A program made the position numbers and the translations under genes. The notes below the pieces were generated by a model. That model did not search any database. It worked only from the letters and a program-made list of their open reading frames with translations, and was not told where the DNA came from. A stretch of DNA of 6,555 nt from Bacillota bacterium. GTDB taxonomy: Bacteria > Bacillota > Clostridia > Lachnospirales > Cellulosilyticaceae. The number at the start of each line of letters is the position of its first letter. Position 1 is the stretch's first letter. Positions 1 through 5,258 of this stretch are shown piece by piece. The stretch is taken from assembly GCA_023415525.1 (NCBI GenBank), contig JAEZKI010000085.1, positions 1-6,555 on the forward strand, read 5' to 3'.

Positions 1-1345
1 GTACACCAGCGGTTAAACCCGTACCTAACACCTTACCTTTCCAATCTTTTAATCCTGTTAATTCTTCAATGATATAACGTCCTAATCGTGTACATACATC
101 TAATGTGTCATAAACAAAAGTCGTAAAAGCCATTAACCCAAAAGTAATGCCATAAACACCTGGAATTCCGATAAGCTCTAAGAAGCTTCCAATACCTGAA
201 GCATAAATAAAGTTAGGTGCTTTGCTTACCAAAGGAGAATCCTTAGTAAGAATCATAACACAAGCTAAAGAAACAACAGCTACCATTCCTTCTAAAAGCA
301 TAGCACCATAACCTACAGGCTTCGCATCTTTTTCTCTTTCTAGCTGTTTACAGGTTGTACCGGAAGAAACAAGCGCATGGAAGCCTGAACAAGCGCCACA
401 AGCTATTGTTATGAAAAGTATAGGGAACATTGGTGTCCAGAAGTTTGAGCCCATAGAACCATCTGGATTCATATTAATAAAAGCTGGATATTGAATGGTA
501 TACCCTCCAAAAACAACGCCAATACCTGCTGCAATTAGTGCGGCATATAAAAAGTAGCCACCTAATGCGCCACGTGGTTGAAGCAAAAGCCACATCGGAA
601 GTACTGAAGCAATGAGACAATAGCCTAAAATAAGTATTCCCCATACTTTTTGGGCCATAAGAGTGTCAGCAAGAGGAAGTTCAACTGGAATATAGCCTCC
701 CATCCAAATAGCTACGCCTACAAGTGGTAAAAAGATTAATACAGCTATTCCTTCCTTTAATTTTAAGAATTTAATCATAAGTCCCATAATAATAGGTAAA
801 ATGAGATACATAATAGATGAAGAAGCTATGGCCCCTCCTTTTACTTGTTCTCCTGAATCTAATGTAACAATACCTACAAAGGAACTTGCTGTGGTATCAG
901 TAAAAGCTACGATTACATACACTAATGTAATCCAGATAAACACCATAAATAGGACCCATGCACGAACAGAAACATACTCCTTAATAACTTCAGTAATAGA
1001 CCTGGCCTTATGTCTTATAGAAGCAACAAGAGTTCCCATATCATGGACACCACCAATGAAAATGGAACCAATAATTACCCAAATCAAAGCAGGAACCCAA
1101 CCAAATAACGTGGCTGCTAAAATAGGTCCATTAATAGGACCTGCTGCTGCAATAGCTGAGAAATGCTGCCCCAAAAGCATCCCTTTTTTAGCTGGTACGT
1201 AGTCTTTCCCATCTTCCATCTCTACTGCTGGTGTATTTTTTTCATTGTTCAGCTCAAAAACTTTCTTACTCAAAAAGTTACCATAGGTAAAATAAGCTAT
1301 AAGAAATAATATTCCAACTCCCACTACAATAAATAAAACATTCAC
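1..1345 (-). CDS. cstA: Carbon starvation protein CstA family transporter (C-terminus cut by the window edge)
   Basis: Multi-spanning inner-membrane transporter of the CstA/BtsT family, known for peptide uptake (CstA) or pyruvate/H+ symport (BtsT); the substrate here cannot be told from sequence. About 448 residues are visible and the frame is open at base 1. The start is GTG at 1345-1343, because AAGGAG (complement of 1354-1359) lies 8 bases upstream and nearby ATGs are out of frame. Residue 1-25 is a first membrane segment with AYFTYGNFLSKK. The family signature follows at about 48-112: DYVPAKKGMLLGQHFSAIAA, then AGPINGPILAATLFGW, then GGVHDMGTL. Further motifs are ACGACSGFHALVSSGTTCKQ (mid-protein) and TLDVCTRLGRYIIEELTG from about 414, both typical of the family. 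It resembles the shorter clostridial forms. It has its own leader and follows the alaX terminator, so it is probably transcribed alone. The family call is very sure; the substrate is not. Confidence 0.95.
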   Translation of the reverse strand, partial: MNVLFIVVGVGILFLIAYFTYGNFLSKKVFELNNEKNTPAVEMEDGKDYVPAKKGMLLGQHFSAIAAAGPINGPILAATLFGWVPALIWVIIGSIFIGGVHDMGTLVASIRHKARSITEVIKEYVSVRAWVLFMVFIWITLVYVIVAFTDTTASSFVGIVTLDSGEQVKGGAIASSSIMYLILPIIMGLMIKFLKLKEGIAVLIFLPLVGVAIWMGGYIPVELPLADTLMAQKVWGILILGYCLIASVLPMWLLLQPRGALGGYFLYAALIAAGIGVVFGGYTIQYPAFINMNPDGSMGSNFWTPMFPILFITIACGACSGFHALVSSGTTCKQLEREKDAKPVGYGAMLLEGMVAVVSLACVMILTKDSPLVSKAPNFIYASGIGSFLELIGIPGVYGITFGLMAFTTFVYDTLDVCTRLGRYIIEELTGLKDWKGKVLGTGLTAGV

Positions 1346-1353
1346 ACATACCA

Positions 1354-1359
1354 CTCCTT
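1354..1359 (-). promoter_or_regulatory. Ribosome binding site of cstA
   Basis: AAGGAG on the minus strand, 8 bases before the GTG at 1345. It decides for this GTG over an ATG five bases upstream, which opens another frame, and over an ATG two bases downstream that soon hits a stop. Confidence 0.8.
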
Positions 1360-1446
1360 GTATTATTTTTTGATAATTCCGACTTTTAGTATACTCCATC
1401 TACTATTTGTTTGATATATATCATTAATTATTATTTATTTAATTTT

Positions 1447-1476
1447 ATTATATATTTTATAACTTTAAGTTATGAA
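1447..1476 (-). promoter_or_regulatory. Candidate sigma-A promoter of cstA with a palindrome in its spacer
   Basis: On the minus strand TTCATA (1476-1471, 4 of 6 consensus bases) is followed after 18 bases by a perfect TATAAT (1452-1447). The spacer is largely occupied by a palindrome, ATAACTT-T-AAGTTAT (1459-1473), that overlaps the -35 hexamer. Predicted start of transcription is near 1440, giving a leader of about 95 bases. The region is so AT-rich that other -10-like sequences exist, for example TATACT near 1393, so the assignment is tentative. Confidence 0.35.
1459..1473. repeat. Palindrome (7-bp arms, 1-bp centre) upstream of cstA
   Basis: ATAACTT and AAGTTAT face each other around a single base. 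The position, between and partly over the candidate promoter hexamers, is where a repressor or activator dimer could bind. No regulator is identified, and short AT-rich palindromes arise by chance in such DNA. Confidence 0.35.
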
Positions 1477-1539
1477 TTTATATTAATGAATACTTTCCCT
1501 GCCCCCTTACATATGATAAAATAAAATGCTTTGATATAC

Positions 1540-1594
1540 AAAAAAAGGACCTTTTAGGAAAGTACTCTTCTTTCAATACTCTCCTAAAAAGCCC
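1540..1594 (-). terminator. Rho-independent terminator of alaX
   Basis: Inverted repeat with arms 1547-1564 and 1577-1594; the core CTTTTAGGA..AGTA pairs with TACT.TCCTAAAAG around a 12-base loop, with a few mismatches towards the base. On the minus strand it is followed by seven T residues (complement of 1540-1546). It begins about 10 bases after the alaX stop codon. The plus-strand side has no clear U tract, so it should act on leftward transcription only, separating alaX from cstA. Confidence 0.85.
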
Positions 1595-1604
1595 ATTATT
1601 CCTT

Positions 1605-2759
1605 TCATTTACTTTTTTCTATATAAGCCTTGAGTTCCTCAAAGGAACCCACTAGACTTCCTTGGCAAAGCTCTGCTTGCCCGCCTCCTTTACCACAGAA
1701 TTCTTTATTAAGCGCCTTGCATAAAGGACGAACATCCTTATTCTTAGCTCCTAAAGCATATTTTAAATCTCCTTCTTTTTCGCTTAATATAAGACATATT
1801 TCCTCAGTTTCCTGACAGATAGCAAGACATACTTTACGAAGTTCATCACTGGTTAATCCCTCTTCTACCAAGCAAATAGGCCCCTTTGCTTTGCTTGCCA
1901 TATCTTTTGCTTTAATAGCTATTAACTCCCCCCAATACGTCGCTAATTTTTGCTTAGTACTTCCTAACTCTTCTTGGAGTTTCTTTGTATAAGTTAGTAC
2001 AAGTTCCTCCTTAGCAGAAAGGAGGCTCATTAGCTCACTTACTATTTCTTGTTTTCTTCTATAATCCTTAAGAGCTCTGTTCCCACATAAAATAGTAAGT
2101 CGAGTACCTCCTCGATGACGGTCTGCTGAAACAATCTTGATAAGACCTACTTCTCCCGTATAAGCCACATGAATCCCACAGCAAGCACATATATCATAGC
2201 CTTCTACCTTGACAAGTCGTACTTCTCCAGGTAGCTCCATTTTAGAACGATAAGGAATGTTTTCTATCTCCTCTTTTTGATACATCTCACAGTGTAGCGG
2301 AATATTCTTATAAACTGCTTCATTGGCTAGATCTTCTATTTCCTGTACCTGATCTCTTGTGAGCTCCCCATCAAAGTCAGCTGTCATATAAGTCTCACTG
2401 AGATGAAAACCTACATTATTATAATGATAAAGCTTCTTAACAAGTCCTGATAGAATATGTTCTCCTGTATGTTGCTGCATATAGTCAAAGCGTCTTTTAA
2501 AATCAATTTTCCCTACTACCTTTTTGCCTATCTCTAACGGTCTATCAACAACATGGTAGATGATGCCTTCTTTAATAAAAACATGGCTCACCTTTGCTTC
2601 GTCCAAAACTCCTTGATCAGAGGGTTGTCCTCCTCCTTCTGGATAAAAAGCTGTCTCCTCTAATACCACACTATAACCACTCTTGTAGCTCTCACAACTT
2701 ACAATAGCGGCTTCAAAATCTTGTAAGTAGCCTTCTTCGTAATATAACTTCTTTGTCAT
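1605..2759 (-). CDS. alaX: Alanyl-tRNA editing protein, long form (AlaX-L with DHHA1 domain)
   Basis: Free-standing trans-editing enzyme that hydrolyses Ser- or Gly-tRNA(Ala) made in error by alanyl-tRNA synthetase; cytoplasmic. The 384-residue protein has the usual AlaX-L layout. An N-terminal beta-barrel carries GGGQPSDQG (about 42-50). The zinc-binding editing core follows, with HTGEH (His97, His101) and DICACCGIH (Cys193, His197). A helical linker leads to a C-terminal DHHA1 domain with GKGGGQAELCQGS (about 356-368). The catalytic ATP/tRNA-charging domain of full AlaRS is absent. I start it at the ATG at 2759, giving MTKKLYYEEGYL, a typical AlaX N-terminus. A GTG nine bases upstream (2768) is in frame but lies inside the ribosome binding site GAGGTG. 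The usual Thr of the CxGTH motif is Ile (GIH); the four metal ligands are intact. Its own extended -10 promoter and terminator suggest a single-gene unit. Confidence 0.95.
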   Translation of the reverse strand: MTKKLYYEEGYLQDFEAAIVSCESYKSGYSVVLEETAFYPEGGGQPSDQGVLDEAKVSHVFIKEGIIYHVVDRPLEIGKKVVGKIDFKRRFDYMQQHTGEHILSGLVKKLYHYNNVGFHLSETYMTADFDGELTRDQVQEIEDLANEAVYKNIPLHCEMYQKEEIENIPYRSKMELPGEVRLVKVEGYDICACCGIHVAYTGEVGLIKIVSADRHRGGTRLTILCGNRALKDYRRKQEIVSELMSLLSAKEELVLTYTKKLQEELGSTKQKLATYWGELIAIKAKDMASKAKGPICLVEEGLTSDELRKVCLAICQETEEICLILSEKEGDLKYALGAKNKDVRPLCKALNKEFCGKGGGQAELCQGSLVGSFEELKAYIEKSK

Positions 2760-2765
2760 TTTCTT

Positions 2766-2771
2766 CACCTC
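2766..2771 (-). promoter_or_regulatory. Ribosome binding site deciding the alaX start
   Basis: GAGGTG on the minus strand, 6 bases before the ATG at 2759. Because the alternative GTG start at 2768-2766 is part of this element and has no such site of its own, the ATG is preferred. Confidence 0.75.
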
Positions 2772-2787
2772 TTTGTTTATAAATTGT

Positions 2788-2796
2788 ATTATAACA
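2788..2796 (-). promoter_or_regulatory. Extended -10 promoter of alaX
   Basis: TGT immediately followed by a perfect TATAAT on the minus strand (TGnTATAAT extended -10 form). The -35 region is weak and T-rich, as is common for extended -10 promoters. Predicted transcription start is near 2781, about 22 bases before the alaX ATG. Confidence 0.6.
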
Positions 2797-2836
2797 CGTC
2801 CACCTAAGCAAAAATACTCCCCAAAAACACTTCAAG

Positions 2837-2922
2837 TAAGGTGAATCAATTTACATATTATTCTTTCTATTTTATACTATATAAAGTAGTTATCCCTTTT
2901 ATCGCTTATTAAAATCACCTTA
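2837..2922. repeat. 8-bp inverted repeat flanking the nfeD promoter
   Basis: TAAGGTGA at 2837-2844 and its exact complement TCACCTTA at 2915-2922 lie 70 bases apart, one on each side of the rightward promoter in the divergent alaX/nfeD spacer. They could be paired operator half-sites or chance; nothing else supports a function. Confidence 0.2.
2850..2878 (+). promoter_or_regulatory. Sigma-A promoter of the nfeD-flotillin operon
   Basis: TTTACA (2850-2855, 5 of 6) and TATACT (2873-2878, 5 of 6) are separated by exactly 17 bases. Predicted transcription start is near 2885, with a leader of about 80 bases. Bacillus subtilis yuaF-floT is driven by sigma-W; I see no clear TGAAAC/CGTA sigma-W pair here. 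Confidence 0.6.
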
Positions 2923-2952
2923 AAATGTGAGTTCAATTTATATCCCTATAAT

Positions 2953-2958
2953 AGGAGG
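2953..2958 (+). promoter_or_regulatory. Ribosome binding site deciding the nfeD start
   Basis: AGGAGG with 7 bases to the ATG at 2966. It shows that the in-frame GTG at 2927, which would add 13 residues and run through this site, is not the start. Confidence 0.9.
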
Positions 2959-2965
2959 AATTTTT

Positions 2966-3508
2966 ATGCATACTATTTATTTATGGTGTTTATTGGTGGG
3001 TTTAATCCTACTCTGCATCAGCCTTATAGGCACTGGCATTACTGATTTATTTCAAGTTGATTTTCCTATTGATTTAAATGTCGCTCCTCACTCAGACATA
3101 CTTTCTGGTTTAATTCCACTTAGTTCACTAGAAATTTGTGCCTTTATTATAGGCTTTGGTGGTATGGGCTTGATTCTGTTAGATAAAGTAAGTTACCACT
3201 TACCACTTGCTACTGGAACGGGGGTTATCTTTTGTTTAAGTACAAAAAAGCTCCTCAATTATCTAAAAAAAGTAGAAAGCCATGCCCTTACTGATGAGCA
3301 GCTCATCGGTATGAAAGGCATGGTTGCTGTAACAATTTTTGAAAACGGTATAGGAAGTGTCTCTCTGGATACTCCTCAGGGTAAAATCACCTATTCTGCC
3401 AAGAGTACAAAAGGTTTTCTCCTTCAAGGTACGCCTGTGGAAATACTAGCTATTGAAAATCACACATTAATAGTTTCTGATATTTCATTGTATTCTAATA
3501 AATTATAG
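2966..3508 (+). CDS. NfeD-like small membrane protein (YuaF type), flotillin partner
   Basis: A 180-residue membrane protein of the short NfeD class, without the N-terminal ClpP-like protease domain of long NfeD proteins. Hydrophobic segments lie at about 4-22, 56-72 and 79-97. A soluble C-terminal part follows (about 112-175: LIGMKGMVAV, ENGIGSVSLD, GTPVEILAIENHTLIVS) with the Gly/Val-rich beta pattern of the NfeD OB-fold. Length and layout match B. subtilis YuaF (about 174 residues). The gene directly downstream encodes a flotillin, the classical NfeD neighbour, which strongly supports the call. There is no terminator in the 48-base gap, so the two are probably co-transcribed. The OB domain is thought to help flotillin assembly or membrane organisation; its biochemical role is not established. 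The start is the ATG with the AGGAGG site. Confidence 0.85.
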   Translation: MHTIYLWCLLVGLILLCISLIGTGITDLFQVDFPIDLNVAPHSDILSGLIPLSSLEICAFIIGFGGMGLILLDKVSYHLPLATGTGVIFCLSTKKLLNYLKKVESHALTDEQLIGMKGMVAVTIFENGIGSVSLDTPQGKITYSAKSTKGFLLQGTPVEILAIENHTLIVSDISLYSNKL

Positions 3509-3556
3509 CGTATATTAGAATAAGGTATCTATCACTATACAAGGGGGAGTTTATTT

Positions 3557-5140
3557 ATGTATCCTAATCTATCTTTTGGCACTATTGGTTTAATTGTGGG
3601 TATTATCCTCATCATTGCTATTATATTAAGCATGTGGAAGAAAGTACCTCAGGACCAAGCTGCTGTTGTTACTGGTCTTAGAAAAAGGGTTATTACTGGT
3701 GGGGGTGGTCTTGTTATCCCTCTTTTTGAACGCATCGACTACATATCATTAGAAAATATGAAATTAGATGTGCGTACAAATGGTGCTATGACAAGTCAAG
3801 GTGTACCAATCAATACCGATGGCGTTGCTGTTATTAAAGTACGTAATGATAAAAATTCTATTTTAGCAGCTATCGAACAATTCAATGCTTCTAAGCAAGC
3901 TCAAACCATTCAAATCATCAGTGATGTCTCAAGAGAAGTCCTAGAAGGTAAGCTCCGTGAAATCATCTCCAAGCTTACTGTTGAAGAAATCTATAATGAT
4001 CGTGAAAGCTTCGGTGCCAAAGTACATGAGGTTGCTGGTACAGACCTTTCTGATATGGGGCTTGAACTTAAAACACTTACTATCAAAGATATTACAGACA
4101 ATAACGGCTATCTTAAAGCTATGGGTGAAGCCCGTATAGCTGAAGTCAAAAAGAATGCTGAAATTGCTGTAGCTGAAGCCAATAAAGAGACCAAAATTCA
4201 AACTTCACAAGCAAAAAGAATTGGTGAAACAGCTGAAATCGAAGCTCAAACTGCCATTGCTGAGGCCCAAAAAATCAAGAATATTAAGCAACTCAACTTT
4301 GAAAAGGAACAATTTACTGCCAAAGCAGAATCTGATGCAGCCTATGCCATTCAAGAAAATATAACACGCAAAACAATTACGGATACGGAAATGGATGCTG
4401 AAGTTCTTAAACAACAACGTTTAAAGGATGTTGAATCTGAAAAAATTCAAATCTCTATCGTTGCCGAACAAAAAAACATTGAACTGGCCGAAAAGAAGGC
4501 CCAAAAGAAAGAAAAAGAACTCTTAGAGACAATGGTCAAACCAGCTGAAGCACACAAGCAAAAAGAACAACTTGATGCTGATGCCCTTAAATACAAAGAA
4601 ATTGCTGATGCACAGGCTAAAGCTGAAGCCATTAGGCTTAATGCGCTCGTGGAAGCAGAAAAAATTAAAATTCAAGGTCTTGCTGAAGCGGAAGTTATTC
4701 GTCAAAAAGGTCTTGCTGAAGCAGAAGCCATTCGCATGCAAGGCCTTGCTGAAGCCGAGGCTATGGAGAAAAAAGCCGAAGCTTATGCTAAATATACCGA
4801 TGCAGGTAAACTGGAAATGTTCGTAGGCGTTCTTCCTGAAATTGCAAAAAGTGTGGCTGAGCCTATGTCACGTATTGAAAAAATTATTGTTATGGATGGT
4901 GGTTCAGATGGCAGTGGTGCAACCAGCGTCGCTAAAACAGTGGCAAGTACCATGGCCACTGTTATGGAATCCGTTAAGGAAATGACTGGCTTTGACCTTA
5001 CAGAAACCATGCGTGCCTCTACTTATGACGCTAAAGTTAATAAAAATGTTAATTTGGATTTTAACCATACAGGTACTCCTTTAGTTGCTGCTACTACTGA
5101 AGTAACAGGTTCTCCTGAAGTAACAGAATCTCTGGAATAA
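3557..5140 (+). CDS. floT: Flotillin family SPFH-domain scaffold protein (FloT/YuaG type)
   Basis: A 527-residue bacterial flotillin, slightly longer than B. subtilis FloT (about 509). It forms large membrane-attached oligomers that organise functional membrane microdomains and affect fluidity, secretion and signalling. The order of parts is: an N-terminal membrane anchor (about 9-26, followed by WKK); the SPFH/band-7 domain (about 30-195, with VPQDQAAVVTGLRKRVITGG and VPINTDGVAVIKV); a long Ala/Glu/Lys-rich coiled coil (about 190-415) ending in tandem 11-residue GLAEAE repeats; a conserved C-terminal segment (about 416-480, KLEMFVGVLPEIAKSVAEPM then a Gly/Ser linker and MTGFDLTE); and a low-complexity acidic tail ending EVTGSPEVTESLE. 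The start ATG has AAGGGGGAG (3541-3549) about 7 bases upstream. It follows the NfeD gene in one operon and is ended by the strong hairpin at 5154-5205. The symbol is given by homology and synteny with yuaF-yuaG. Confidence 0.95.
   Translation: MYPNLSFGTIGLIVGIILIIAIILSMWKKVPQDQAAVVTGLRKRVITGGGGLVIPLFERIDYISLENMKLDVRTNGAMTSQGVPINTDGVAVIKVRNDKNSILAAIEQFNASKQAQTIQIISDVSREVLEGKLREIISKLTVEEIYNDRESFGAKVHEVAGTDLSDMGLELKTLTIKDITDNNGYLKAMGEARIAEVKKNAEIAVAEANKETKIQTSQAKRIGETAEIEAQTAIAEAQKIKNIKQLNFEKEQFTAKAESDAAYAIQENITRKTITDTEMDAEVLKQQRLKDVESEKIQISIVAEQKNIELAEKKAQKKEKELLETMVKPAEAHKQKEQLDADALKYKEIADAQAKAEAIRLNALVEAEKIKIQGLAEAEVIRQKGLAEAEAIRMQGLAEAEAMEKKAEAYAKYTDAGKLEMFVGVLPEIAKSVAEPMSRIEKIIVMDGGSDGSGATSVAKTVASTMATVMESVKEMTGFDLTETMRASTYDAKVNKNVNLDFNHTGTPLVAATTEVTGSPEVTESLE
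4643..4774 (+). repeat. Four tandem 33-bp (11-residue) repeats in the flotillin gene
   Basis: Codons 363-406 encode ALVEAEKIKIQ, GLAEAEVIRQK, GLAEAEAIRMQ and GLAEAEAMEKK. The DNA units start at 4643, 4676, 4709 and 4742; the last three share GGnCTTGCTGAAGC. The preceding AQAKAEAIRLN (352-362) fits as a more worn fifth unit. An 11-residue period is the hendecad pattern of straight or right-handed coiled coils and is part of the normal flotillin Glu-Ala repeat region. Confidence 0.85.
5097..5126 (+). repeat. 12-bp direct repeat in the flotillin tail
   Basis: CTGAAGTAACAG occurs at 5097-5108 and 5115-5126 with an 18-base period, encoding two copies of an EVT core in the C-terminal tail just before the stop codon. 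It is probably a small in-frame duplication in a tolerant, disordered tail. Confidence 0.6.
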
Positions 5141-5153
5141 ATAGAAGGACATT

Positions 5154-5205
5154 AAAAAGGCCTACTACACTACCTCGGAAGGTATTGTGTAGTAGACCTT
5201 TTTTT
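5154..5205 (+). terminator. Strong rho-independent terminator, probably bidirectional
   Basis: It lies 13 bases after the flotillin stop. The left arm starts AAAAAGG (5154-5160), then CTACTACAC at 5162-5170 pairs with GTGTAGTAG at 5187-5195, and ACC/GGT closes a TCGGAA loop, with one TT bulge and one mismatch. The plus-strand U tract is seven T at 5199-5205. On the minus strand the A-run becomes TTTTT, so it can also stop transcription from the convergent dctM gene. Confidence 0.9.
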
Positions 5206-5230
5206 GTTTCGATAAAATCTATCTATTCCA

Positions 5231-5258
5231 ACTAAAGTCAAATACTTTGACTCTTAGT
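5231..5258 (-). other. 12-bp hairpin including the dctM stop codon
   Basis: ACTAA-AGTCAAA (5231-5242) pairs with TTTGACT (5246-5252) and TTAGT (5254-5258) around a 3-base loop, with one bulged C at 5253. It contains the TAA stop of dctM (5256-5254). There is no T tract after it on the minus strand, so it is not a classic terminator; it may protect the 3' end of the mRNA. Confidence 0.5.

Noticed and set aside
801..1202. A 133-codon open frame on the plus strand
   Set aside because: It lies wholly antisense inside cstA, whose minus-strand translation is a clear family match; the plus-strand product has no recognisable domain.
1412..1423. Perfect 12-bp palindrome TGATATATATCA in the cstA leader
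   Set aside because: Almost pure alternating A/T in a very AT-rich spacer; likely to arise by chance and it does not coincide with a promoter element.
1346..1604. Possible riboswitch or small RNA in the 259-base cstA/alaX spacer
   Set aside because: Apart from the terminator, promoter candidate and short palindromes, I see only low-complexity A/T sequence and no recognisable riboswitch core.
1630..1815. A 61-codon plus-strand frame opposite alaX
   Set aside because: It is antisense to the well-supported DHHA1 domain and its product resembles nothing known to me.
2947..2952. Perfect TATAAT just before the nfeD ribosome binding site
   Set aside because: Transcription would start at about 2959, after the AGGAGG, leaving the mRNA without it; no matching -35 was seen.
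2927..2965. Upstream GTG start for the NfeD protein
   Set aside because: It has no ribosome binding site and the extension would be coded by the real AGGAGG site; the ATG at 2966 gives the expected hydrophobic N-terminus.
3941..5010. Several 60-86-codon open frames on both strands within the flotillin gene
   Set aside because: They are shadows of the Ala/Glu/Lys-rich flotillin codons; none has a convincing ribosome binding site or domain.
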